A stretch of 64,000 bases of DNA from Nodularia spumigena CCY9414 (lineage in GTDB: Bacteria > Cyanobacteriota > Cyanobacteriia > Cyanobacteriales > Nostocaceae). The position numbers and the translations under genes were made by a program. The stretch's first letter is position 1, and every line of letters begins with the position of its first letter. Shown here piece by piece: positions 1 through 8,170 of the stretch. The stretch is taken from positions 2,473,858 to 2,537,857 of the forward strand of contig NZ_CP007203.1 of assembly GCF_000340565.2 (NCBI RefSeq), in the 5' to 3' direction. A model generated the notes under the pieces. The model was given only the letters and a program-made list of their open reading frames with translations. It made no database searches and was not told the DNA's origin.

Positions 1-701
1 TTCGAGTTAGCCACCCAGATGTCGTAGATGCCTTAATTGCAGCGTTAGAGGATGAAGCCGACAGAACCGAAATGGGAGGTTATCCACTGCGGCGCAATGC
101 AGCCAGAGCATTGGGGAAATTAGGTGATGCCAAAGCTATACCAGGCTTAATTAAGAGCTTGGAATGCCATGATTTTTATGTGCGCGAAGCAGCAGCCCAG
201 TCTTTGCAAAAGTTGCGAGACAAAACTGCCGCCCCAGCCCTCATAAAAATGTTAGATGGGGGTGTTGCCCAGGCCGTGCAAGTAATGGGTCGCCCTCATC
301 TCACCCAGCCCTATGAAGCGGTAATAGAAGCCTTGGGAGCTATTGGTGCAACTGAGGCTATTTCTTTAATTGCACCGTTTTTAGAGCATGAAATCCCAGG
401 CGTACAGTGTGCCGCCGCGAGAGCAATGTACCAACTAACACAAGACCCTGTTTATGGGGATAGGTTAGTCAAAACTTTGTCCAGCAGTGACCTGAAATTG
501 CGCCGCTTGGTTTTAACGGATTTGGGTGCAATTGGATACATGGCAGCAGCAGAGGCGATCGCGATCGCTCAGGTAGAAAATAGCTTCAAACTCATTGCCC
601 TCAAAGGATTACTAGAGCATCAACTCACCCCAGAGTTCGATGTTTTGTCTGTTTCTGACAATGCTATCCAGGTGATGAACTTGATGGATTCACTTTTATA
701 G
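1..701 (+). CDS. cpcE: Phycocyanobilin lyase alpha-type subunit CpcE, 5' end cut by the window
   Basis: CpcE forms a heterodimer with CpcF that attaches phycocyanobilin to the conserved cysteine of the phycocyanin alpha subunit in the cytoplasm. The reading frame is open from base 3, well before the first ATG at 72, so the gene begins outside the window; about 233 codons are visible against roughly 270-280 for the family. The protein is built of helical HEAT-like repeats with recurring 'VREAAAQSLQKL' and 'AIGATEAI' type segments. cpcF follows after about 80 bases and three rod-core linker genes after that, the order expected at the end of a cpc operon. The E/F lyase fold is also used by PecE and similar lyases, but the neighbours favour CpcE. 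Confidence 0.9.
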   Translation, partial: RVSHPDVVDALIAALEDEADRTEMGGYPLRRNAARALGKLGDAKAIPGLIKSLECHDFYVREAAAQSLQKLRDKTAAPALIKMLDGGVAQAVQVMGRPHLTQPYEAVIEALGAIGATEAISLIAPFLEHEIPGVQCAAARAMYQLTQDPVYGDRLVKTLSSSDLKLRRLVLTDLGAIGYMAAAEAIAIAQVENSFKLIALKGLLEHQLTPEFDVLSVSDNAIQVMNLMDSLL

Positions 702-731
702 TCATTAGTCATTAGTTATTAGTCATTAGTT
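699..731. repeat. Heptamer tandem repeat between cpcE and cpcF
   Basis: Near-perfect copies of the 7-base unit TAGTCAT/TAGTTAT begin at the cpcE stop codon. Short tandem heptamers (STRR type) are typical of Nostocales intergenic DNA. The gap is only about 80 bases, so cpcE and cpcF are probably still co-transcribed. Confidence 0.8.
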
Positions 732-782
732 GAATGATGAGTAGCCAATGACTATTGATGATTAATTACCGACCGTTTACTA

Positions 783-1379
783 ATGACTGATGAATTAATT
801 CGTGCCGTCGCCCAGGCAGATACACCAGCCAATATGGTAACGGCAGTACAAAACTTGGCAGCAGCAAAAGATGTCGCCGCTATTCCCACGTTAATTGCGG
901 TGTTTGGCTATAACAACCCATCCGCAGCAACCGTGGCGGTGGCAGCATTGACCGAAATGGGAGAAATAGCAGTGCCACAATTGCTATCCCAGATAGACGA
1001 TTATAACTATGGCGCACGGGCTTATTCGATTCGTACTTTAGCAGCGATCGCAGACCCCCGTGCTATAGACGTTTTAATCACAGCCGCAGCCACAGACTTT
1101 GCTCCCAGTGTCCGCCGTGCTGCTGCCAAGGGATTGGGAAATTTAAACTGGCATAAACTCGACTCTGCCGACAGGGAAACAGCGCTGAACAAAGCCTTGG
1201 AAACCCTGCTGTTTATTTCTCAAGACTCAGAATGGTCAATCCGTTATGCTGCTGTTGTCGGTTTACAAGCCTTGGCGAAAATACCTGATTTACAGCAACC
1301 CATTCAGACGAGATTTGACCAGATGTTAGCCACTGATGACGAAAAAGCAATTCGCGCTCGTGTGCAGGTGGCTGTTTGA
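783..1379 (+). CDS. cpcF: Phycocyanobilin lyase beta-type subunit CpcF
   Basis: Partner of CpcE in ligating phycocyanobilin to alpha-phycocyanin. The 198-residue protein is close to the usual CpcF length of about 200-215. It consists of HEAT-type helical repeats, clearest at residues 80-125 ('YSIRTLAAIADPRAIDVL', 'SVRRAAAKGLGNL'). The ATG at 783 is the first in frame after the heptamer repeat that fills the gap from cpcE. It is followed by about 95 bases and then cpcG1, which keeps it in the phycobilisome operon. Assignment as CpcF rather than another E/F-type lyase subunit rests on operon position and size. Confidence 0.9.
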   Translation: MTDELIRAVAQADTPANMVTAVQNLAAAKDVAAIPTLIAVFGYNNPSAATVAVAALTEMGEIAVPQLLSQIDDYNYGARAYSIRTLAAIADPRAIDVLITAAATDFAPSVRRAAAKGLGNLNWHKLDSADRETALNKALETLLFISQDSEWSIRYAAVVGLQALAKIPDLQQPIQTRFDQMLATDDEKAIRARVQVAV

Positions 1380-1474
1380 ATCAGTGAACAGTTACCAGTT
1401 ATCAGTTAGTAACTTTGAATTTCTGCGATCGCTGGTTTCTGACTTACATATCATAAAACAAGGAAAAAGTAAAT

Positions 1475-2314
1475 ATGTCAATACCATTACTGAATTATTC
1501 ATATACCACGCAAAATCAGCGTGTAGAAGGTTACGAAGTACCCAACGAAGACACGCCCACCATGTATCGGTTAGCTGCTGCTACCTCAGATACAGATATT
1601 GATGCCATTATCTGGGCAGCATATCGGCAAATCTTTAGCGAACACTTAATCATTGCCAGTAATCGCCAAAAGTTTCTGGAATCTCAACTGCGGAATCGGG
1701 CAATTAACGTCCGCGATTTTATCCGGGGATTGGGTAAATCGGAAGTTTACCGCACACAAGTAGCAGATATTAATACCAACTACCGCTTAGTTGACATCAC
1801 CTTAAAGCGGTTTGTCGGACGCGCCGCCTACAACAAAGACGAAGAAATTGCTTGGTCTATTGTGATTGGTACAAAAGGATTACACGGTTTCATCGATACC
1901 TTGTTAGATAGTGAAGAATATCTGCAAAACTTTGGTGATGACATCGTACCTTTTCAACGCCGTCGCTATAAAGACAGACCCTTTAACTTAGTTAATCCTC
2001 GCTACGGTTCATACTGGCGCGATCGCATGATGTTAGAATCTATCGGTGGTCGTTCCTTCTACAACGCCCGCACCACAGGCGTTGCCAGTAAAGAAGAGAT
2101 TCGCCGAATTATTCCCGCCAATTTCATGAGCATGGCCGGAGAAATTCTCGCCCCGGAATTTAACTACCAACGGACAATAGCTACAGTCACCTCACAAATC
2201 AAAGATATCAAGATTCCCGACAACTCCCGTGAAATTGGTACTCCCCAACCAACCATGAAACCTGTAGCCGTTGCCCTACCTTACCGTTACATCCCTGCAA
2301 ATCCCACAAATTAA
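1475..2314 (+). CDS. cpcG1: Phycobilisome rod-core linker CpcG1
   Basis: Rod-core linkers join the base of phycocyanin rods to the allophycocyanin core of the phycobilisome on the outer thylakoid face. Residues about 15-165 form the phycobilisome linker domain, with conserved stretches around '[13 protein letters not shown]', '[23 protein letters not shown]' (read in two parts) and '[16 protein letters not shown]'. The C-terminal 100 residues are specific to this copy and probably set the core contact. The 279-residue length matches CpcG1 of Anabaena as I recall it. The start is preceded by AAGGAAAAAG. First of three tandem cpcG copies. Confidence 0.93.
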   Translation: MSIPLLNYSYTTQNQRVEGYEVPNEDTPTMYRLAAATSDTDIDAIIWAAYRQIFSEHLIIASNRQKFLESQLRNRAINVRDFIRGLGKSEVYRTQVADINTNYRLVDITLKRFVGRAAYNKDEEIAWSIVIGTKGLHGFIDTLLDSEEYLQNFGDDIVPFQRRRYKDRPFNLVNPRYGSYWRDRMMLESIGGRSFYNARTTGVASKEEIRRIIPANFMSMAGEILAPEFNYQRTIATVTSQIKDIKIPDNSREIGTPQPTMKPVAVALPYRYIPANPTN

Positions 2315-2457
2315 GACCTGAGTGCTGAGTTACAGGAGTTTGCACGTGGGTTGAATCAGCTAAAACCCATCTATTGACTGAATATCTTGTGGGATGGGCA
2401 TCTTGCCCGTCCTCATGATGCAAGTTAAATGAGTAACAGCTGAGATCAAAAGATAAT

Positions 2458-2518
2458 CAACCACAGATGTAGACGCGTTAGCGGCTTCTCGCAGAGTACA
2501 CAGATGAACACAGATAAA
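2458..2518. repeat. Dispersed repeat with a nested palindromic module
   Basis: The outer sequence (CCACAGATG ... ACACAGATGAACACAGATA) is a dispersed intergenic repeat of cyanobacteria. It is interrupted at about 2469-2496 by a GC-richer module carrying GACGCGTTAGCGG and TTCTCGCAGAG, the kind of small dispersed repeat known in Nostoc genomes. It lies in the 280-base gap between cpcG1 and the next cpcG. Confidence 0.65.
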
Positions 2519-2594
2519 TTTGGATTTCATCTCAATAAAAACTGCTGTAAGTCATCAAACTCAAACAACTGATAACTGATAACTGATAACTGAA

Positions 2595-3338
2595 ATGACA
2601 ATTCCTTTACTCGAATACAAACCCAGTTCCCAAAATCAGCGCGTAGCTGGTTACGAAGTCCCTAACGAAGACACCCCCAGAATTTACCGCATCGAAGACT
2701 GCGCCTTTGATAGTGAAGTCCAAGAATTAATTTGGGCAGCCTATCGGCAAATCTTTAGCGAACATGAAATCCTCAAATTCTATCGCCAGACCAACTTAGA
2801 ATCTCAGATCAAGAATCGAGCCATTACCGTGCGCGACTTTATCCGGGGTTTAGCCAAGTCCGAAACCTTCCGGAATTTAGTAGTGCAAACCAACTCTAAC
2901 TATCGGTTAGTAGACATTGCCCTCAAACGGATTTTAGGTCGTGCGTCCTACAACAAAGACGAAGAAATTGCTTGGTCAATCAAAATAGCCACCCTCGGCT
3001 GGAATGGTTTTGTTGACGCTTTAATCAACTCCCAAGAGTATCAAAGCAACTTTGGCGACAACATCGTTCCCTACCAACGGCGACGCTACAAAGATAGACC
3101 CTTTAATTTAGTTACACCTCGCTACGGTAACTACTGGCGCGACAAGTTAGAAGATGCGCGTTATAAAGCAGGTGACATCAAGAACTTCATGGAATTAGCC
3201 AACTCCATCGAAATCAAGATGCTGAAATTTACCCCAGTTAACCTAGCCAGCGTTGAAATTCCCGACATGACCAGGGATATCAACCCCCAAGGTATTCCCG
3301 TTTCCATCAATTCCAGCGCCAATTTCCCCGTGCGCTAA
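2595..3338 (+). CDS. cpcG2: Phycobilisome rod-core linker CpcG2
   Basis: Second rod-core linker. The N-terminal linker domain (residues 1-165) is very close to CpcG1 and carries the same '[13 protein letters not shown]', '[16 protein letters not shown]' and '[16 protein letters not shown]' blocks. The 247-residue length equals my recollection of CpcG2 in Anabaena PCC 7120. The C-terminal tail is shorter and unlike that of CpcG1. A run of the heptamer ATAACTG lies directly upstream and replaces a recognisable Shine-Dalgarno sequence, so translation may be modest or coupled. In Anabaena the different CpcG paralogues serve different rod positions on the core; that is family knowledge, not visible here. 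Confidence 0.92.
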   Translation: MTIPLLEYKPSSQNQRVAGYEVPNEDTPRIYRIEDCAFDSEVQELIWAAYRQIFSEHEILKFYRQTNLESQIKNRAITVRDFIRGLAKSETFRNLVVQTNSNYRLVDIALKRILGRASYNKDEEIAWSIKIATLGWNGFVDALINSQEYQSNFGDNIVPYQRRRYKDRPFNLVTPRYGNYWRDKLEDARYKAGDIKNFMELANSIEIKMLKFTPVNLASVEIPDMTRDINPQGIPVSINSSANFPVR

Positions 3339-3477
3339 ATTACTTCGGAATTAGCTCTACCTATCAACATAATGGGGGAGAATAAGTAAATTATCAGTGA
3401 GGATTTGAAGATTCAAACCTCCTTGATTTTTCCGAGCAGCTTTTTGTTCACATTGTTAATAAAAGGAAGACCGCAGT

Positions 3478-4245
3478 ATGTCTCTGCCATTACTTAAATA
3501 CAAACCCAGCAGTCAAAATCACCGAGTCGCCAGCTTTGGTGTAGCTGACCTGAATGAAGATACACCATATATCTACCGCATTGAAGATGTCAGTTCTTAC
3601 ACTGATATCCAGAACATCATTTGGGCATCCTATCGCCAAATTTTCAGTGAACATGAAATCCTCAAGTTCAACCGCCAGAAGACTCTGGAATCTCAACTAA
3701 AAACTGGTTCCCTATCTGTGCGGGACTTCATCAGAGGTTTAGCCAAGTCTGAAACCTACTATCGTTTAGTTGTCTCATCCAACAACAACTACCGTTTAGT
3801 AGACATCACCCTCAAGCGGGTATTAGGCCGTGCGTCTTACAACAAAGACGAACAAATTGCTTGGTCAATCGTTATTGGTACCAAAGGTTTTGGCGGCTTC
3901 GTTGATGCTTTAGTAGACAGCGAAGAGTACACCCAAAACTTTGGCGATAACATCGTACCTTACCAACGCAAGCGCATGGAAGGTCGTCCCCACAACTTGG
4001 TAACACCTCGTTACGGCCAAGACTTCCGCGAAAAAGTCGGTACAGTCGAAACCGATTGGCGCTTCACTTTGGAGAAGTTCTACACCCGCAAGTTCCAAGA
4101 AAAACGCCTCCCCGAAGGCGACCCCCGCAAATATGCGGACATGGCCGCATCGGTTGGTGGTAAAGGTAACTACGCGCAAAAGCTTTCTGCATTTGATATT
4201 GATTATCTGAGTGCAGTTCCTTACCGTGGTGGTAGCAGACGCTAG
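3478..4245 (+). CDS. cpcG: Phycobilisome rod-core linker, third copy (CpcG4-like)
   Basis: Third tandem rod-core linker, 255 residues. It has the linker domain, plus a small insertion near residue 20 ('[15 protein letters not shown]') and a long basic/aromatic C-terminal part (residues 190-255) not found in the other two. These traits resemble what I recall of CpcG4 of Anabaena rather than CpcG3, so one paralogue of the four-gene Anabaena arrangement may be absent; only alignment can decide. A GGAAGACC ribosome site lies just before the ATG. The 139-base gap upstream is free of repeats. An inverted repeat follows the gene at 4276-4362. Confidence 0.9.
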   Translation: MSLPLLKYKPSSQNHRVASFGVADLNEDTPYIYRIEDVSSYTDIQNIIWASYRQIFSEHEILKFNRQKTLESQLKTGSLSVRDFIRGLAKSETYYRLVVSSNNNYRLVDITLKRVLGRASYNKDEQIAWSIVIGTKGFGGFVDALVDSEEYTQNFGDNIVPYQRKRMEGRPHNLVTPRYGQDFREKVGTVETDWRFTLEKFYTRKFQEKRLPEGDPRKYADMAASVGGKGNYAQKLSAFDIDYLSAVPYRGGSRR

Positions 4246-4275
4246 GATTTAAAATCTGACTGTCTCAAATTTTAT

Positions 4276-4362
4276 ACTGGGTCTAGTTTTTGCGTTGATG
4301 TGACGACGGGTTTGCAGTTTTTCTGTTACTGTGCGTTGCGTTAACTGGAAACTAGACCCAGT
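4276..4362 (+). terminator. Long inverted repeat downstream of the cpc operon
   Basis: A perfect 14-base arm (ACTGGGTCTAGTTT, 4276-4289) is repeated inverted at 4349-4362, enclosing 59 bases that contain several TGCGTT copies. There is no uridine run, so it is an atypical terminator. It may instead be the end structure of the operon mRNA or a miniature element. Confidence 0.5.
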
Positions 4363-4481
4363 AGCTTTTAGTGCTATCCGCTAAACACTGGAAATTATTG
4401 AACAACTCAAACAGTGTAGAGATAGCCTTGGACGCAGCCGAAAAGTTTGGGGTAAAAAAGATTAGAGAATGTTCAACTAAG

Positions 4482-5615
4482 TCAAAACTCCCTTGCACTT
4501 TCAGCGGCTTGTCTCAAAGCTAAAAAAGCTTCTTTTAGCGGTTGACTAATAGCACTGTCTGGTTCCGCCAGCACTAGCTGTTGATAAGCTTCCAAGAAAT
4601 GTGACCTCAACCGATGGAAAAAATGCAGGAAGTGACGCACAAAGCTGATGCAATCCAAAACTACAATTTCTATACCGCCTGTACTTTCGTACATACTTGA
4701 GGCATATTCCCGAATAACTTCTTCAATCACATCCGTCGTGATAAAAATATAGTTGTCAACCCGCTTGCCAGTGCTGTTAATTTTTTGCAAGGCACGGTCA
4801 ATATCGGGTAAGGTGACACGCCGGGTCTTCATTTCATAGCTGGTAATAACCTGCTCATCATTAACTAAGGTAATTTCCACATCTCCCAAAGCCCCAGTCT
4901 GCTCATCTGCCGCATTATGGGATTCTAGAGGTAAAAAACGCTCCCCAATGTATTGTTCTGCGACTTGATAAGCAGCAGCAACAATTAGTACAGGAAGGCG
5001 ACTGGAACCACGGCAAGCCAAATGCTGTGTTAGGAGGTTGACTATTTCCTCTGCTGACAGAGGCATTGCGTCTTCCGATTTCTTCAGGTCAGCCAGCAGT
5101 GTTTCCATGCGCTGTCGTTTCTCATTCCGAACAATAATCAGACAGCGAATAGTTTCCGCCAGCATTTCCTCAGCAGTTATCCTACCTTGATAAACATCAT
5201 CAAGTAATTGCAGTGCAGATTCATAGAGTTTAGGCGGTCTTCCCACCAGATTTACGGCTGGAGTTAAGGTGACGTTGCGGTTCCGCAGGGCAGGGGTGAG
5301 GAATGCCGTGGTAGGATTGCAAGGCAACTCGTGTTTGTTAATGAAGGCTGTAATATAACTTTCATCGTAGTAACGCCCAGAGTAAGCATCTGGTGTACCT
5401 ATTTCAGTATAAGGCTTACGGATATCGACATCCAGACGGTGAATTGCCGCCAAAGAGCAGGCAAGCAACAAACGAACCACAGCACGATTACCCACATAAC
5501 GCGACACATAATCAATTTTTTCGGCGATGCTGGGGTCACTAATAAGCGGTTGCACTATCGATGCTTCGCCTGTTTGCAAGGCTACATCAAGGATAGCTGC
5601 TGGGGTTGTGGACAT
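4482..5615 (-). CDS. Type II restriction endonuclease, partner of the adjacent methylase
   Basis: Predicted DNA-cleaving half of a restriction-modification system. In its 377 residues a PD-(D/E)XK-like core is visible: 'GDVEITL' (D245, E247) then 'YEMKTRRV' (E261, K263), followed by a helix. The N-terminal half has a conserved-looking block at residues 68-130 ('DAYSGRYYDESYI', 'PCNPTTAFLTPALRNRN'). The start overlaps the methylase stop by 34 bases, so methylase is translated first, the usual safe order. I think it resembles the SacI-type family, but this is from memory and the recognition site is unknown. Its placement just after the cpc operon is consistent with acquisition. Confidence 0.75.
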   Translation of the reverse strand: MSTTPAAILDVALQTGEASIVQPLISDPSIAEKIDYVSRYVGNRAVVRLLLACSLAAIHRLDVDIRKPYTEIGTPDAYSGRYYDESYITAFINKHELPCNPTTAFLTPALRNRNVTLTPAVNLVGRPPKLYESALQLLDDVYQGRITAEEMLAETIRCLIIVRNEKRQRMETLLADLKKSEDAMPLSAEEIVNLLTQHLACRGSSRLPVLIVAAAYQVAEQYIGERFLPLESHNAADEQTGALGDVEITLVNDEQVITSYEMKTRRVTLPDIDRALQKINSTGKRVDNYIFITTDVIEEVIREYASSMYESTGGIEIVVLDCISFVRHFLHFFHRLRSHFLEAYQQLVLAEPDSAISQPLKEAFLALRQAAESAREF

Positions 5616-6451
5616 GGAGCGTTTTCTTCGATAGTAAGTATGGAGGTTGTCAAGTCATAATTCACCCAAAGTACTTCTTGCCGTAATTCCTTGATGGAAT
5701 GGCATTGCTTCTGGGGCGCTTTGATACAGTTCCAGTCACCATAAAGTTCCTGCATCAATGTACAATCATAGCCTGAAAGGGCAACCTTACCTTTGACTGA
5801 ACGCAAAACACCCGCTAGTTGCCGATGTTCGTCGTCGGTCATTTCATAAGCATAAGCTTTGCTATCCCCACGGGAATCGTGCGGGTAAGGGGGGTCACAG
5901 TAAAATAAAGTTTCTGAACTATCGTACCGTTGAATAATATCAATTGCTGTGTCGTTCTCAATTTGCACACGCAGCAACCGTTGCACAATTTCTGGCAGAT
6001 GCTCAACACTGCCTAGCCACCGGGAAACTGCACCAGCCATTCCAGCGCGGCTAGTAAGTTTGCAGTGCGCCCATCGTCCAATACTGGCAGTTTGCGCCAA
6101 GCCTGTTCTCACTTGTCGCGCCCGGACAAAAAATCGTCTGGCTTTTTCCAAGTCTGATAAACCTGTTTCATCTTTGGCAATGGCAATCCGAAATTCTTCC
6201 CGCGAAAACGGCGTTAACCCAATCGCCTGGATGAGTTCATCTCTTTGGTCACGTAGCACCCGAAAGAAGTTAACAACCTGCCCATCAATATCATTGTAGG
6301 TTTCCACAGGTGCAGGCTCCCGGTTCAACAACACAGCTGCTGAACCGCCAAATGGTTCGCAATAGTGAGTTATTGTTGGTAACAAGGGTAAAAGCCAGTC
6401 TAAATGACTGTACTTACCGCCATACCAACCAAATGCAATTTTTTTTGCCAT
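5582..6451 (-). CDS. DNA adenine (N6) methyltransferase, D12 class
   Basis: Protects host DNA from the overlapping restriction gene by methylating adenine. The protein has the alpha-class order: motif X 'FGWYGGKYSHL' at residues 7-17, motif I 'CEPFGGSAAVLLN' at 31-43, a target-recognition region in the middle, and motif IV 'DPPY' at 186-189. The ATG at 6451 is preferred over an upstream in-frame TTG because TTGAGGTTAG supplies a ribosome site at good spacing; this gives 289 residues, close to Dam/D12 enzymes. The end overlaps the endonuclease start by 34 bases, indicating translational coupling. The specificity cannot be read from the sequence. Confidence 0.88.
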   Translation of the reverse strand: MAKKIAFGWYGGKYSHLDWLLPLLPTITHYCEPFGGSAAVLLNREPAPVETYNDIDGQVVNFFRVLRDQRDELIQAIGLTPFSREEFRIAIAKDETGLSDLEKARRFFVRARQVRTGLAQTASIGRWAHCKLTSRAGMAGAVSRWLGSVEHLPEIVQRLLRVQIENDTAIDIIQRYDSSETLFYCDPPYPHDSRGDSKAYAYEMTDDEHRQLAGVLRSVKGKVALSGYDCTLMQELYGDWNCIKAPQKQCHSIKELRQEVLWVNYDLTTSILTIEENAPCPQPQQLSLM

Positions 6452-6481
6452 GAAAACTAACCTCAAATGTGCATCTTAATC

Positions 6482-7288
6482 CTAATCACATCTAGATAAA
6501 TCAGGCATGATTGTGTCCTGAAGATTAGCACCGTTGAGGTTAGCACCTTGGAGTTTAGCACCCCTCAAATTAGCTCCTTGGAGATTAGCCCCAGCCAAGT
6601 TTGCTCCTGTGAGGTTACTCCAAGTTAAGTTAGCACAACTCAAGTTAGCTTCACTGAAATTAGCTCGGAATAAATATGCACCACTAAGGTGAGCTTGGTG
6701 TAAATTAGCTTTGTAAAAGTTAGCTTTATAAAGATAAGCTCCGTTTAATTGCGCTTCGTACAAATTGGCTTCACTTAAGTCAGCATTAATTAAGTTGGCT
6801 TCAATCAAATTGGCAAAACCAAGGTTAGCCCTGATTAATTTCGCTGTACTTAAATCAGTCTCTCTCAAGTTCGCGTCTCTCAAGTCAGTTCCAATCAGGT
6901 TCGCTTCAGCAATAATCGCGCCTTGAAGATTGGCTGTACTCAAGTCAGCGCCAATGAGATGGGCGTAACTCAAATTTGCTTGGGTAAGTGTCGCACCACT
7001 CAAATTAGCTACACTCAAATTAGCTTCGCTCAAGTTAGCTTCAATTAACTTGGCTTGGTGCAGGTTTGCGCCACTTAGGTCGGCGTTACTAAGGTTGGCG
7101 CGCACGAGTAAAGCATGACTTAAATCGACTTTGTTTAAGTTGACTCCTTGGAGGTTTGCGCCTCTGAGGTTTTCTCCTTTGAGGTTCGCCGCACTGATAT
7201 CTAGTTTCATTTGGGGATTTTGCTGTCTCCACTCTATCCATTGGACTGCACCTGCTTTGAGTAAAGCTAGATGCTCTCGATTTGCCAT
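6482..7288 (-). CDS. Pentapeptide repeat protein
   Basis: From residue about 40 to the end the 268-residue protein is an almost unbroken run of A(N/D)LxX pentapeptides, which fold as a right-handed quadrilateral beta helix. The first 38 residues are a charged, tryptophan-containing cap ('AVQWIEWRQQNPQMKLD'). No signal peptide or membrane segment is seen, so it is probably cytoplasmic. ATG 7288 is chosen over an earlier in-frame codon because AAAGGAGA lies just upstream. It begins 11 bases after the ccmP stop, so the two are co-transcribed. Cyanobacteria carry many such proteins of unknown function; some elsewhere mimic DNA. Confidence 0.9.
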   Translation of the reverse strand: MANREHLALLKAGAVQWIEWRQQNPQMKLDISAANLKGENLRGANLQGVNLNKVDLSHALLVRANLSNADLSGANLHQAKLIEANLSEANLSVANLSGATLTQANLSYAHLIGADLSTANLQGAIIAEANLIGTDLRDANLRETDLSTAKLIRANLGFANLIEANLINADLSEANLYEAQLNGAYLYKANFYKANLHQAHLSGAYLFRANFSEANLSCANLTWSNLTGANLAGANLQGANLRGAKLQGANLNGANLQDTIMPDLSRCD

Positions 7289-7298
7289 TTTCTCTCCT

Positions 7299-7940
7299 TT
7301 ATTCGTTTCCCCCACCCTGGGGATTGACGCGACCTGCTACATTTTCAATGGCTGTTAATGCTCCCTCTGCACCTGCGAGAATATCTTGCTCGGCTCCACC
7401 TAAGTAAAGCCGTCCAAAACTTCCTACAGCTTGCACTTCCAGGATATTAATCGCTGCTGCTTTCTCCGCTTCGTTTGCAGCCAATGCAGCATAAGCAGCC
7501 GGCTGAACTTCTAATACATATAGGGTTTCTCCGGCTAGAATTAGCTGTCCTCTGCGTGTGCGATTAATGAGTTGGGTTTGGTAAGCATCGATGTTGCGGA
7601 TAATCTGGTTAGAAACTACACGGGGTTTTAGTCCGTCTTCTTTTTCGACTCCTAGTGCGGCTAAAATCGCTTGACCAGCAGCGCGGGTTTCTCCTTGAGA
7701 GCTAGAATGAATTTCTAATAATCCGTATAGTCGTTCTACTATCTGGACTCCTGGGCGCACAGAGGCTGATTTGAGTGCTATATCTGTAATTCGATTAATT
7801 TCAATACCCGGAGAGATTTCAATCCACAGTGATGTATCTCCGGGTAATGGTAGGAAACCTTGGGATACTGTTCCCATATAAGCTGCGTGTTGAGGTTGCA
7901 GGTTGTCGAGAAATACAAAACTGCGTAATTCTATTCCCAA
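7299..7940 (-). CDS. ccmP: Carboxysome shell protein CcmP (tandem BMC domain)
   Basis: CcmP is a tandem-domain (BMC-T) shell protein whose trimers stack into a gated pore thought to pass larger metabolites such as 3-phosphoglycerate or RuBP through the beta-carboxysome shell. The sequence closely follows cyanobacterial CcmP: '[23 protein letters not shown]' (in parts) at the start of domain 1, and '[17 protein letters not shown]' and '[10 protein letters not shown]' in domain 2. Length is 213 residues, which I recall as typical. The start is TTG 7940 with GGAG nine bases upstream, so a rare start codon is supported. As in other genomes it lies away from the main ccm cluster. Confidence 0.9.
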   Translation of the reverse strand: MGIELRSFVFLDNLQPQHAAYMGTVSQGFLPLPGDTSLWIEISPGIEINRITDIALKSASVRPGVQIVERLYGLLEIHSSSQGETRAAGQAILAALGVEKEDGLKPRVVSNQIIRNIDAYQTQLINRTRRGQLILAGETLYVLEVQPAAYAALAANEAEKAAAINILEVQAVGSFGRLYLGGAEQDILAGAEGALTAIENVAGRVNPQGGGNE

Positions 7941-8170
7941 GGTTATACTCTCCAGTCATGAGGATAAAAGTAGTCGATCGCAATGTATGAGTGTAACCTT
8001 AAAACTACCATAAGGTTTGGTACTACTGTGTTATTACCCATGACTGAAGTGAAACCGCACAAAGTTGCAAAATTTTGGGTTATAATACTCAGTTCTTCAT
8101 GAGCGAGTCAATGAGGGCGGTGATTGAACTCAGATTTTTGCCTGAAACTGCTACTAAATCGGTGCTACTT
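7941..8170. other. Intergenic region upstream of ccmP
   Basis: About 230 bases between the monooxygenase 3' end and ccmP, which should contain the ccmP promoter. Only ORFs shorter than 30 codons are present, without convincing ribosome sites. A plus-strand TATAAT lies near 8083, but I would not call it a promoter. Confidence 0.5.
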
